A DNA stretch of 64,000 nt from Favolaschia claudopus (GCA_037176885.1 JAWWNJ010000045.1:186001-250000); one strand, 5' to 3'; positions 23,538 to 35,942 are shown, counted from the first letter of the stretch. Program-made: numbers and translations. The notes: generated by a model not told the origin, from the sequence alone.

Positions 23538-23762
23538 ACATTCCAGGGAACTGTGTTCATCACCACGTTGGGTGCGGGGGGTGCCAAGACGGACGGCCTT
23601 AAAAAGGTCAAGGCCGAACTTGTCCTGCAGCCAGTTGACAGCGTCTCCTGAGCGGCCGGTGAGGACATGGATGCGGTCATCGCAAGCGAGGTCGCGCGCT
23701 AGATCTTGGTGTCGTCAAAGAAGGTTCCGACGTTATCAGCGATACCGAGACCCTGCTGGCTT
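23538..23762 (-). pseudogene. Fragment of a soluble fumarate reductase (OSM1/FRD1-like) gene
   Basis: On the minus strand, GLGIADNVGTFFDDTK (about 23757-23708) is followed after a stop and frame change by ARDLACDDRIHVLTGRSGD and AVNWLQDKFGLDL (23699-23595), then RLGTPRTQRG (about 23592-23563). This resembles the part of FAD-dependent fumarate reductases (yeast OSM1/FRD1 family) before the R-L-G-G-H-S-x-P-R-T-H-R motif, with the GGHSQ portion lost. Only about 75 codons remain, with an in-frame stop and frameshift, so it is non-functional. The full gene would reduce fumarate to succinate using FADH2. Identification is from memory of the family motif. Confidence 0.6.
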
Positions 23763-23766
23763 TGGG

Positions 23767-23842
23767 GAGTGGCTTTATGAGGTTGAAGCCCGCATATCTC
23801 TGCAATTTTATGTCCAAAATCTCTGTGGTCCTCTGCCCGCCA
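23767..23842 (+). repeat. Direct repeat, right copy, flanking a captured gene fragment
   Basis: Counterpart of 23457-23537. The pair suggests that the fumarate-reductase fragment was inserted during a break-repair or duplication event, leaving copies of the target segment on both sides. Confidence 0.65.
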
Positions 23843-23873
23843 ATGAAACTATTGACGCTCGCTCACCGAAATA

Positions 23874-24036
23874 TTACGCTCACAATTGGTCAAGGATCTC
23901 GTAGAGGGAGGGCGGCGAAGGCATTCGCTTTTTAATAGAGAAGGTATGACAGCTTCTTCTTGCCATGTGGCGTACTGAACAGCTCCAAGGTCGGCGAAAA
24001 TGGACGGCATTTGCAGGACACCGCTCGCACCTATCG
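23874..24036 (+). pseudogene. Displaced 5' fragment of a 4HB-TPR gene (parts of exons 1 and 2)
   Basis: Matches the second half of exon 1 (GTCAAGGATCTCGTAGAG ... ATAGAGAAG), intron 1, and the first half of exon 2 (GTCGGCGAAAATGG ... GACACCGCTCGCACC) of the 4HB-TPR family. It has changes that break the frame and lacks a start codon. These are exactly the parts missing from gene C, which begins 226 bases downstream. Confidence 0.65.
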
Positions 24037-24261
24037 TTCCTTTGAATCAGAGTAGCTGAAAGTTGCATCTTGCTGTCACAGTGGCTGGTACAGCTCAATT
24101 GCCGCTACCGATGTAGAGTGCCTGCTCTGAGGCTGAACGGGGTTTGAGCGCAAGCAACAGCATTTATCCTTATCCTAGACGCTATCCTGCCATGCCTTAA
24201 TAACTGAACTTCACGATCGATTTGTATTCTCCCCCTCCCCGCTTTTTGGATATCGCCGCCA

Positions 24262-27200
24262 ATGGATCCCGTGTCCGTCACCACCGCTGTCATTACACTC
24301 GCATGGACGGGAGTTGCTGGATGCGCTGGAGAATCTCAAGGCGTAAGGTCCCTCTTCTGAGCCTCTGCTTCATCTGTTTTCTCACCAACCATGGGATTAG
24401 CGAGATGCTATATGTACATTCCACATGTGTCAAAATCTTCCCGGTGCAGCTCCCTGGTCTTTGGGGCTTCAAGTCTCAATTAAAGGATTGGAGAAAGCGT
24501 AATGATTTAGAAAAAAAAATCGCGAGTCTGAGGGAACGCGTGAACAAATGTTTTCTTCAATTCACAGCGAGTCGTCTATTCGTCATGTTCAGTGAATCGT
24601 TGCACTGACCCTGCTCCCATGTAGGCCTTCTCAGCTGCTCGTACCGAGCACGTCGCGGGTCAGATTGCGCATTCAACTTTGCGCATCGAACAAAGATTGG
24701 TCGTGGATGGCATGGAGAGCCAGGTCACAGCACGTCGGTTGGAAGGAATGATGGCCCAAGTATTGCTCAACTCCACCTTCGGGCGTCATAAGCTGGGTGA
24801 AACTATCGAGGTCATATCATCGGTATGTACTCAGTACACTATCTATGAAGCAAGCCCATCGCCCAACAGGATCCAACCTTTCAAAGTCTGGAATCTCAAT
24901 TTATGTCTGCCCAATTGAAGTCCCTTATAGACTCGATGGAACGACTCCTGGCCAATGGCAATTTGACATTCAAATTGCCTACGTGTCAGGACACCGGGTA
25001 TCGACCTGTGTTCATGGACCCTACCATTCTCACACCTTCCCATGCGCTAATTGGGCTCCTGCAACTAGTTGTCAAAATCAGTGGCATGCCCTACGTGGAA
25101 GTTGAATTGCAGTCGGTGGAAACCGACTGGTCGAACTTGATGATGCAGCTCTGCCATATCAGAATGTTTTCCGAAGCCATTGCCTGGGGTCAGCTCAATA
25201 TTGCGTGCTTTCGCCATGCGAGCAAAACAGACTATGACACCAGGGCTTTACCAGAAATTGCAAAGCATCTATATCATCTGTCTCTGGCTCACAGACGTCG
25301 ATTCGAGATGACCATAGCTGTGGAATTGAGCCAGCAATCTCTTGACCTCTGGATGCAGAGCTCTGAACTCCTGCCCTATGACTATCGAACCGAAGCGTTG
25401 GCATCGATGATAGTCCACGCCAACAATCTTCTCATGAGCGAACACAAGGCGGATGCACTATTCAATGCTCAAGATGCAGCGTCCATCGCTCGGGTCATAA
25501 TAACGGAGTTGATGGAATGTACCTCAAATGAACCATCTTTGGCCGACGAGGAGGTGTATGAGGCAACGCAATGTCTTGACGCATTTTTTGTCCTCGCTCG
25601 AGTGTTGTCTTCTTTGCATCGACACTTGGATTCCTATGCGGCATTCATGGAAGGTTTGCAGGTGGCACACAGATTGCCAGTCCCCGGCCACCGTCCTTCT
25701 GGCCGTGACATCGACTCATTCATCGATGTTACATGCAAGCTAGCAGAAGACGGTCACCTCTCGCTTCCCATGCTTACCGAATGTGTGATGCTTTTCCGGG
25801 ATCTTGCTCGCACCTATCGGAAAAGCTTTTCACGTCAATTTCTCCGGCTCTTACATGCCATCGTCTATTTTTCGCAACAATCTGCTCCCACTCTCTCCGA
25901 TATTCGTCTCTTCCTGGAACCACGTTCAGATTCCTCCGCGCCTGAATTGGATATCGCTAAACCAATTCTCACTGATTTGGATGTAGTACGGGATGCGGTA
26001 TGGTTATTCTATACTGTGGCAGCAGAACTCTGCACAATTCCGTTGATCAAAAACATTCTTGTTGCTCACTTTCAAACGGCCATCAGTGTCCTTCGAGATC
26101 TGCAGCAAAGTTCGGCCCGCGACCTAATCCTCTTTACTTGGGTCCCCTCTATTGCCTGCAGGATTCTTCCGCTTTTTACTAGGGCCGACTTTTCCGCTTT
26201 ATTGAGGGTATTGGGAGAGACCATCCAAAAATTTTCTATGAATCTCGTCACTCTGGATTGGGCTGAGTGGCCGATTCGTTTCAGCCGCCCTCTTCGAAGA
26301 ATCTGTCGACACGCTCTAAAGATTGGGGCTCACGACGAGGGGCTCCAACTCTGCAAGCACGTCGCCGAATATCTCGCCTGTCCGTTTCACACGGGCGATG
26401 GTTCCGCGACGTGGTCGCCGCCCTTTCTGCTACTTGGAGGCTTCATCTTTTGCGACGCAGGCCGATTTTCTGACGCAATTCAACTTGTACAGCTCATAGA
26501 GGCAAGGCTTTCAGCCGGCGATGGTGGCGCTAACCTTTCAGAATACATTATAGATTACCATTTAGTGAAGGCGCGCATTCTTGGACGCCTCGGACGACAC
26601 AGTGAAGCTTTGCATTTCATTCGCAAAGGCATCGCAACCGATCTACAAGTATTCAAGACAGATGGCTCGAGCTTCAGTGTACACCGTTACATTCTTTTTA
26701 CTGAACAGGCGGCGGTAAGCAGCTGCATGGGAATACCGCAAACAGCGCTATTGGATGCCGAACGAGCTGTCGCCGCGTGCCAGGAGGTCAACATCGAGGG
26801 CTGGGATGAAGAGATTTTATGCGTGCAAGTTCACTCATTCATCACCCTCTCGGACTGTCTGGCCTCAATCGGAAAGAACGACGAAGCTCTCGATGTTGCC
26901 CAGAAAGCGGTGTCGCTATATACCCCAAATGCGAACGCGATGTGGAAAGATTATGTCTTTACAATCAGACGGCAGGAGCTAGGAGGAAACACCTTCTTTG
27001 CGTTGTCCCGACGCCTTGCAACCTTGGGTGACAAGGAGAGAGCACTTTCAAATTGCGAGAAGGCGATTGAATTATACCGCGAATTGGTGTCGCTGGCCCC
27101 TAGACACCTCCCCACTCTCGCCAGCAGTCTTCAACACATCGCCTCAATCCTGTCGGGCCTCGGACGTCAACTGGAGGCCATGCCCGCCAGCAGGGAGGCC

Positions 27201-27938
27201 GTCCAAATTCTGCGAAAGGTCGCTGACTCGGAGACGTATTTCCTGCCTACCGTCGCCGACGCATTGGATCAACTCGCCACCTTCCTCGTGGAAACAGGAG
27301 ATGAGGATGGCGCAGGAGCGGCGACCGATGAGGCAGTTGAAGCTCGGGTGAAGTTTGCGTCTTTACCTCCTGGCCCGGAATGGTTATTTGAGAAAGTTGT
27401 GAATTCCGGTGACGAGGAGGTGGATTGGTGGGAGCTCATGGAGTATCGTGATGCCCTAGAAAATCTAGCCAGTGAAGGAGACGAGACAGAGGTGGAGGGC
27501 GATGAGGAGTATGAGGAGTATCACGATGCAGTTGACACTCCAAGGGTCGTCGAAGTGACGGAACCAGAGACTACGATGATAGAGGATGGGGAGCAGCCAT
27601 TCTCGTCTCCCGCTACAACGGTTCTGGATATGGGTTTGACGCCGGTCGTAACGGATCCCATGTCCGCTGGCCTCGTCGTATCAGTCAAGGAAACGCCGTA
27701 TGACTTCCCAAAGGTATGCTTGATAGGCACGAATGACTTGATTACGGCGCTCATGAAGAGACAGCAGGACCCATCCCGCACCGCGGCCGTTTCGAAGACG
27801 CCGACAACCATGCAAGATGTTTTGAACAAGTCGCTGGAACTCAGACTGAGCATGAGCATGCAAAGCCGGCCGATGGACTTGATATGGTGGATTTTGCTAG
27901 CAGTTTTGTCCGCTATTGTGTACACCCGAACTGCATGA
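24262..27938 (+). pseudogene. 4HB-TPR-membrane anchor family member C, damaged at its 5' end
   Basis: Exon 1 starts normally (MDPVSVTTAVITLA, 24262-24303) but jumps directly into the second half of exon 2 (GAGTTGCTGGATGC, to 24342), deleting the rest of exon 1, intron 1 and half of exon 2. The junction is out of frame. Exons 3-6 are intact: 24401-24566, 24625-24822, 24870-27713, 27765-27938. Intron 3 uses a GC donor (GCGAGT at 24567). Exon 5 encodes the helical middle, TPR-like repeats (GIPQTALLDAERA, LVSLAPRHLPTLASSL) and acidic region (GPEWLFEKVV). Exon 6 encodes SRPMDLIWW and the hydrophobic tail. A protein lacking roughly the first 80 residues could start at the in-frame ATG at the beginning of exon 3. 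Such a form would have lost most of the bundle and may act differently or not at all. The body shows no frame breaks, so decay is recent or the truncated form is used. Confidence 0.72.
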
Positions 27939-30240
27939 ATCTTTATTTCTGAATGAAATTCTCTTGTATTGACAGTGGACACTCAATGGAAACTTGAACC
28001 CCATCGCAGAAAAACCAAAGACGAGTTGGAGAATAGAATGGCAAATTTTGATTTATCCCGCACACAGACTTGCGCTGAGTTCGTTGACCGGAGATTCTTT
28101 ATATTTAAAACCGACCCTCGTGAGCTGTGCATACACATCCGTGTGGTGTTTTTTTTGGCGCAGGTAGGGTCTATTCTGAGGTTGGAGACTTGGAGTGTCG
28201 CTGTGGGCGTGAGAAAGAGAGCTTCGCTGTTCCCACTTTCCTTTCAGCTTTGACGAGTCCTGCGTAGGGTCTCGGGTTTTCTGTTGAATGGCTGGTTCGG
28301 CGGCTTCTCATCCTCGCTGTCTTGTCTAGACCTTGAACCATGGGAGGCGAAACAAAATCCCACAAAGTGACGATTTTACGGCGGCGACTCTACCTGTCGA
28401 TTGACGGCGACCTTCGGCCTGGAGATCTCACTCACTTCACTATTGGCATTTTCTTCCTCGTACTACGCTAGATGAAAGCGGGAGACCTTATGGCTCGCAG
28501 CACATTCTGTGGACGCAAGCTTACATCATCTCGTTCAAGGAGGAAGATCAGACGATGTTGCTAGCTGGGATACCAGAAGCGAATTTCGGACAAGGAGACG
28601 CAAAACAATGCGGGCTTGGTCTATCGATTGGAACAGACAGAGGAGCGTAGAGAGCAGCTTGATGTTGTAAATAAACGAGTTGTTGGGTGCGTGGTTTAGC
28701 TTGTGCGGAGACGCTTCGTCTGTGCTGATATGCAAAATTTCAATAAAGTGACTCCCAAGTACACACACAATCCACGTCGGAGGAGTCTTAGTCTCTCATC
28801 TACGTAAACACCAGTTTCGTCCACTAGAAAGCACGACTCGCTTCTGGACTATCGACTTCAATCTGTTGCGTTCATCATGATCAGTGTATGGTATAATGTT
28901 TTCTCAAATACGACATACCAAGTCTTCGATAACCAAGCCGTCGCCCTCCTCACCTTAATCGGCCTCTGCATCTCCTCCATCGCTCCTTCGATTCTTCGGT
29001 CGATCTGGACATCACAGCTGGGCTGACATCATGGACATCTCGCCTACGTTGCATGCGCGCGCGCCAGGCCCAAGCTCACCTACCTTGTTGACGGTGCCAA
29101 TGATATCCGTACACGGACCATTTCCTCCTTTTCGCAGTCTTACGCTTCCCTCGTATTCTCGGGAGAACCGTGCGGCCCTGTTTTTCTTACATGATCACGC
29201 GCAAGCTCGCGGCCCAGGTGAATCTTGGGGAAGTTGTATGCGGAGATTGGGGGCGTCATGGGGAACTTTGCCATACCTTCGAATGAGGCGGGCACCCTTT
29301 ATCAGCGGCGCGCCGACGCCGACTTCGGGTTGGTGGTCCCGTCCCTTTGGCGGCAGAATCTCCATCTACCAGAAATTTGCCCGCCAGCCGGCACTACACC
29401 TTATGCTCAAGACCATTTCGCAAGATTTAGTCACTGACGAGACTGCAGCAAGGCATTCGGCCTGTTCTCGCTAGTGTCTTTGAATCTACAAAACGTGTGT
29501 GCGCGGAGTCACCCCATTTAGAACACAAGCTCTGGGCGCAGCAAACAACTCCATAGTGATTATCAATTTCGCTCTCTAGGTATTCTCTCATTCTCGCCCA
29601 AGGATGTTCTCGGGACAGCTGATACGATGAAGGCGTGAAAGCATCGGGTCAGATGCATGCTAACTCGGGGTACACTCAGAGAACGGAGATATATCTTAGT
29701 GCGTCGCCCGGATTCGAGAAAGCTACGCTCGATCGAGCCTCGCCGTTGGGGAGGCAGTGTAATCGAGACTGCCAGAGGGCTTCGAATATGACGTCTCGAG
29801 GTTCAAGTAGTGCATGCATGTGTGCTTTTTCATCTTGATAACTCTGGTGTTGGTCTCGCTGTAAATTTGGCGTTGAGAAAATTTCCTATTTGAGACGAAA
29901 TGGGTTGTTTGTCCGTGCTTCACGCTATCACTGCCACAATCGTGGCTTCCTCCTGACCACAAGCATCTTCGTTGAGAGGTTGCTGGCGAATCCTACGATC
30001 TTCCAGCTGATCAGTCGTTTTCTGCCTCCTCAGCGATTGGTCGATTTTGAGCGCCCGCGAGTCAACTGATCCCATGTCGCACCGGTATCATAATGGCACC
30101 CTTGTGAATAACCGACCTCAAAGCTGCAACGCAAGTTCCATGCCGTTCACGACCGAGTAGAAGACTGTCCGGAAGAGTACTGCAATCAACATAATACATT
30201 GAATGCTTCAAGCCCACAAGTCGAATTTGAAGACCTGCGG
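27848..30240 (+). repeat. Segmental duplication, unit 1 (end and 3' flank of gene C)
   Basis: The last exon of C and about 2.3 kb beyond it are repeated at 35943-38287 after gene D. The first roughly 140 bases are almost identical; the rest has many small indels. No intact gene is seen. A coding-like fragment at about 29040-29460 is shared by both units. Confidence 0.75.
29040..29460 (+). pseudogene. Unidentified coding-like fragment in duplicated flank, copy 1
   Basis: Contains RKLAAQVNLG followed, in other frames, by GASWGTLPYL and related pieces that correspond to the better-preserved copy at 37195-37711. The frame is broken. I do not recognise the protein. It may be the end of a gene that once lay beside the ancestral 4HB-TPR gene. 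Confidence 0.3.
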
Positions 30241-31412
30241 AGGCTGGCGGGTGTCTCTGCGTACGACAAAGAGGAGGTTCACCTCTGTGTGGAGGATGTA
30301 CGTTGGTGGGCCACTCTTGTCTGGGGTGGGAGATAGGGCTGACGCTACATTTGCAGAAAAAGCCTCAAGTTGTTACTCGATCGTGAACGGAAGCAAGGCT
30401 GCTGCTCAACTTCGCTCGCCTTAGAATTCCGATTCAAGATTCAAAGACTAGATGACTATCTTCGGGCTTGATACCGGTGCCCATATGTTGTGTAATTGAG
30501 GAGCAGCCATCGTAGACTCTGTCTTATCGTCTTCTGGAGACAACGCGTTGACAGAACTGAACTGGTGCATCTGAGCTGGTGCATCTGAGGAATGATTGAA
30601 CGCCTATATTCTCGGATGGTCGCTGACCTGTCCGTGAAATGCCGACAATATCACTGGGGCCCTTCACATCCCGCTTCCCGCCTTTCTTTACTCCACCGCT
30701 TCTCATCTAGCGAATTGAGCCACCGACCCAATCCATCTACACACCCACCTCTCATTTTACAATATCCCCTTCACCAGCGTAGGCCAGATTACGCTCGATC
30801 TCCTTAATCAGTCAGACAAGACCTGATCCCAGCCTCACCACCGAGGTAGGCGAGACTCGGTCAATTGTTGGTCCACGTCGATTCCACGGTCATCAATGGC
30901 TTCCAAATGCCGTCCGACCCGCGAGGCTTCACTCAATGCTGAACGGGTGGCAGTATATATCGAGATGCGCATTCAATGGCGCTTGTCGATGAGGCTGTGA
31001 CAAGCGTTCACTGGCGCTTCGCCACTTCTCTGTCTGACTTCGAGGTTAACAGCATGCCCAGCCCCGACCGAAAGATTCGTGAGTGAGTTGCTTGCGTTGT
31101 TCTGCCAATACATAATTTCTTCATGGAGTAGTGTCCACGACCATGCCTTCCGCAACGCACAAATTGTAACGATTTTCCGATAGAACACTTGATCCTGTGC
31201 ATTACGGCGCGTACGTTTGAAATTTGAATAATTATCAACAGCGGCTGTGGTGGCGCTCTCACGTCGCTCAAATTTAGAGCTGTTAGCCTGTGACCACCCC
31301 ATCCTGCAACATCATGGCTGTTGGACATAAAGTGCCCTCAAATGTCTGCGATTTATCTACCTCCTGTATTCTCTATCTCTTCCGCCTGTAGCGTCAGAAA
31401 CCTATACGACAA
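30241..31412. other. Intergenic region upstream of gene D
   Basis: About 1.2 kb with no supported gene. Minus-strand open stretches near 31300-30970 lack recognisable motifs. The final 60-100 bases are pyrimidine-rich and form the leader of gene D. Confidence 0.35.
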
Positions 31413-33520
31413 ATGCTCGACCCATTGACAGTCACCACGACTATCGTTACTCTAGCCACCTTTATTAAGGATCTCATAGAGCTTGGTGAAGGCATTCGCA
31501 CCTCCATAGAAAAGGTACATCAGCCCCTTGCAATTTGAACGTGTACTAAATGGTTTGCAGGTCGGCGAGAATCGACGACAAATCCGAGAGCTTGCACAGG
31601 ACATTGTGCGCACTCTATACGACCTGGCAAGCCTTACCCGCGGCAAAGAGGATGCATTTCGTGGACCGGAGTTGTTGGGTGCGCTGGAGCATCTCAAGGC
31701 GTAAGTCCTCTTTTCGAGAGCTGCTTCATCACATGCATTTTCTCACTGGTGTCATGAGATCAGCGAGATGCTGCATGTACATTCCAAATGTGTCAAAATC
31801 TCTTCCGTGCAGCTCCCTGGTCTTCGGGGCATCAAGTCTCAGTTCAAGGTTTGGAGAAAGCGCGAGGATATAGAAAGGAAAATTGCGCGTCTGAGGGAAC
31901 GCGTGAACACATGTTTTTCTAAGTTCACGGCGAGTCATTTGTTCGTCATATTCAGCGAAACATCCCATTTACTCTGCTCCCATAAAGGCCTTCTCAGCTG
32001 TTCGAACCGAGTACGTCGCAGGTCAGATTGCACATTCAGCCGTTCGCATTGAGCAAAGATTGGTCGTGGACGGCATGGAGAGCCAGGTCAAAGCTCGTCG
32101 GCTGGAAGGTATGATGGCCCAGTTGTTGCTCGACTCCAACTTCGGGCGTCACAAGTTAGGTGAAACTATTGAGGTTATATCATCGGTATGTGTACACAGT
32201 ACACTCTCCATGAAACAAACCCATCGTCCAGCAGGATTCAACCTTTCAAAGCCTGGAATTGCAATATATGTCTGCGCAGTTGCGATCTGTCATCAACTCG
32301 CTTGAAGAGCTTCTGGCTGGTGGCAGATTATCTTTTGAACTGGATCCGTCAGACGACAACTCGTTTCAGTTCGCATTCATCGACCCTTCTATCCTCACAC
32401 CTTCACATGCGCTTATCCAGCTCTTGCAACTAGTGGTTAAAATCGATTGCATGCCCTATGTGGTTGTTCCATTGCGTTCGTTGCAGAAAGGTTGGGCGGA
32501 GTTGATATTACAACTCGAAGGAATCGGAATGTTTTCCGAAGCCATTGCCTGGGGTCAGCTCATTATCGCATGCTTTCGCTACGCGAGCAAAACAGACTTT
32601 GGCCCACGAGCTTTGCCAGACATCGCAAGCACACTACACGATATATCTGTGATTCACAGAGACCGATTCGAGCCGACCTTAGCTGTGGAATTGAGCCAGC
32701 AATCTCTAGACCTCTGGATCCAGGCTTCGGAAATCCTGCTCTGTGACTATGGAAGCGGGACATTGTCATCGATGACACTCCACGCCGAGAATCTTCTCAG
32801 GAGCGATCAAAAGGTGGCTGCACTATCTACTGCTCAAGATGCGGTGCCCATCGCTCGGGCCATAATAACGGAATTAATGGAATGTATCCCAACAGACGCA
32901 CTATTTTTGACCGACGAGGAGGTATTCGAGGCGGTGAAATCTCGCGATGCATTCTTCGTCCTCGCCCGAGTGCTTGCTTCCTTGGACCGCCACTTGGAGT
33001 CCTATGCGACATTTATGGAGGGTCTCCAGACGGCACACAGATTCCCAGTTCCTGATGCGCCTCCTTCTGGTCTTGACATCGACACATTCAACGACATTAT
33101 ATGCAAGCTAGCAGAAGGCGGCCACCTCTCGCTTCCCATGCTTACCGAATGCATGATGCTTTTCCGGGATCTCACTCGCATTTATAGGGGAAGTTTTTCC
33201 TACCAATTTCTCCGACTCCTCCACGCCATCGTCTATTTTTCGCAGCAACCTGCACCTACTCTCTCCATTCTTCGTTGCTTTTTGGAGCCAGGATCAGGTT
33301 CCTGCGCACCTATACTAGATATTGCCAAACCAATTCTCCATGATTTGGATGTAGTACAGGATGCAGTGTGGCTCTTCTATACTGAGGCACCAGAACACTG
33401 CACAATTCCTTTGATCAAAAATATTCTTGTTGCTCACTTCCAAATGGCCATTGCCGTCCTTCGAGCCCTGGAACGAAACTCGGCTATCGACATGACCTAC
33501 TTTGCTTGGCTCCCCCATAT

Positions 33521-33528
33521 CATCTGCG
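33521..33528 (+). repeat. 8-bp target-site duplication, left
   Basis: CATCTGCG immediately before the element, repeated exactly at 34149-34156. Eight bases is the hallmark length for hAT transposons. Confidence 0.9.
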
Positions 33529-34148
33529 TAGTGTTTTGCTGGCCCTGGCTCAAAGCCAGAAGCCAGCCAAGCCAAGCCATGGCTTGAGCAAGCCAGGCCA
33601 AGCCGTTTCTCTGGCTTCGTCTGGCTCTGGCTCCTGGCTTGAAATATTCCGGGCCAAGCCAAGCCAGGTGAGCCATGGCTTTGGACATTCCCTTTGGCAG
33701 GCGAAATCGGCTCAAATTGAATGAAGGGAGGACAGTTTGAGGGACAGATTACCTGCACAGAATCATTCCCAAACACTCTTCTGCAAAATTTCCGATGAAC
33801 ACTACAAATTTCGACAACTTGAACGAAGTCAGCACCACTTCCAAATTAGGAAGGTCCCGCTGACGGTCGGTGACGGAAAGTTGCAGCGAGAGCATCAGGG
33901 GGGAGCTCTGTGAGTTTCAATACTGTAAGTATTGTATCTCTGACTATATTAATGTCAGTTGACCTACATGGCACATCAAAATAAAGCAAAGTAAAATTTC
34001 GTCTCAAGCCATGGCCCAAGCCAGCGGCTTTGGCTTGGCCCTGGCTTTCGCTGGCCCATGGCTCTGGCTTCAAAATTCCTGAGCCAAAGCCAGCAAAAGC
34101 CAGGCCAAAGCCATGGCTTCCGGGCCAAGCCAAGCCAGGAAAACACTA
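33529..34148. mobile_element. Non-autonomous hAT-like MITE (620 bp) inserted in gene D
   Basis: Flanked by the 8-bp direct repeat CATCTGCG. Terminal inverted repeats start TAGTGTTTTGCTGGC on the left and TAGTGTTTTCCTGGC on the right (read inward), 14 of 15 matching. The TAGTG start agrees with the hAT terminal consensus (YARNG). Subterminal regions are crowded with GCCAAGCC/GGCTTGGC repeats in both orientations, as expected for transposase binding. There is no transposase coding. Insertion lies in exon 5 of gene D between the Cys and Glu codons of an otherwise continuous frame. Confidence 0.9.
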
Positions 34149-34156
34149 CATCTGCG
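34149..34156 (+). repeat. 8-bp target-site duplication, right
   Basis: Exact copy of 33521-33528 directly after the element. Coding of gene D resumes at 34157. Confidence 0.9.
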
Positions 34157-35942
34157 AGATCCTTGCGCTTCTTACGAGAGCCGACTTTTGCACTTTGTTG
34201 GAGGTATTGGGAAAGACCATTCAAAGCTTCTCCGTAAATTTGGTCATCCTAAGTTCGGACTGGGCGGACGAGTTCGGCAACCCTTTGGAACACATTTGTC
34301 GACATGCTCTGAAGCTTGGGGCCCACGACGAGGTGCTCCAGCTCTGCATGCACATTGCACATTATCTCGCCTGCCCCTTTCACAGTGAACCTGATACCGT
34401 GTCGTGGTCGCAATCGTTTCTTTTGCATCGGAACTTCATCTTTTGCGACGCAGCCCGGTTTGCTGACGCGATACAAGTTGAGCAAAAGTCGGAATCACCG
34501 TTTGTCTCATTCCACTGGCAAGTCGACAGCATATGCTTTTTGCCCTATTACATTATGAAGACACGTATCCTCCTGCGCATGGGACGACACTTGGAAGCTC
34601 TGTCGATCATCCAGAGAGCGTTAACTGCTTCTATTAGTGACTGTATTACAGATGATTGGACTCAAGGCCCGACTTTCGACATAGACCTTTACTTTCTTTT
34701 CACGGAGCTTGCGGTAGTATGGGGTCTCTTGGGACATCCCCAAAAAGCGCTGGAGAATGCCGAGAAAGCTGTCGAGTTTTGCCAGAAGGCAAAGATTGAG
34801 GACGAAGACTATTGGGACGGCCTGGATGCTGAAGACCTTGTGTCCCTGCAAATCCACTCATTCACCACTCTTTCAAACTGCCAGGCTGCAGCTGGAAAGA
34901 GCATCGAGGCCCTCGAATCTGCCCAACAAGCCGTCTTGTTATATATGTCAATGCGAACAGAGCAGCAAACAGTGGGGAAGATAGTTTGGATACTCAGAAA
35001 ACAAGAATCAGGGGGGAATGCTTTCTTTACTTTGTCCCAACGTCTCGCGGTCTCGGGCGATTCCGAACAAGCACTTACCAATGGTCAAGAAGCGCTGGAC
35101 CTGTACCGCGAGCTCGTCAAAGTGGCACCTAGACACCTTCCTACTCTCGCAAACTGCCTTCGACATCTTGCGTCCGTTCTTCAAAATTTGGGCGGTCAGG
35201 ACGAAGCCGTCGCTGCCTGCGAGGAGGCCGTTGAAATCATGCGTGGGGTTGTCGACCAGGAGACGTATTTCCTTCCAGACCTTGCCGGCGCATTGGATCA
35301 GCTCGCAGTTTTACTTCTGGCGCAAGGGGACGCTGGTAGTGCAGGTGGAGTGACGGCCGAGGCTGGCGAGGCTAAGTGCAAGTTTGCGTCGTTGCCTCCA
35401 GGCCCGGAATGGTTATTTGAGAAGGCTGTGGATACCAGTGATGAGGAGGAGTTGGATTGGTGGGAGCTCATGGAATTTCGCAATGCCCTCGAATTTCAAT
35501 ATCCGGCGAGTGAAAGAGAAGAGACGGAGGTCAAGAGCGATGAGGCGTATGAGGAGAATCAGGATGCAACGGAATTAGAGAGTGACGGAGACGAGACGGA
35601 CGCCGAGGGCGATGAGGAGTATCAGGACTGTCAGGATGCAATGGAACGAGGGCCAACGATGACAGAGGAGGTGGAGGGGCGGCCACTCTCTTCTCCCGCT
35701 GCAACGAGTCGAGACATGCGTTTGACGACGGTCGTGGCAGATTCCGTCACGGTGTCCGCTGGCGTCATGGTACCATTCAACGAGCTCTCGGAGGATTCCC
35801 CAAAGGTAGGTTTCATGGGCATGCATCACTGGGTTACGGCGCTCACGACGAAGAGATAGCAGGATCCTTCCCCCACCGCGGCGATTGCGAAGACCCAGAT
35901 AGCCGTGAAGGATGCCTTGAACAAGCCACTCAAACTGAAACT

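Noticed and set aside
33529..33587. End of the gene D reading frame at 33587 taken as a natural C-terminus
   Set aside because: The last codons come from the inserted MITE, and the homologous protein continues directly after the element.
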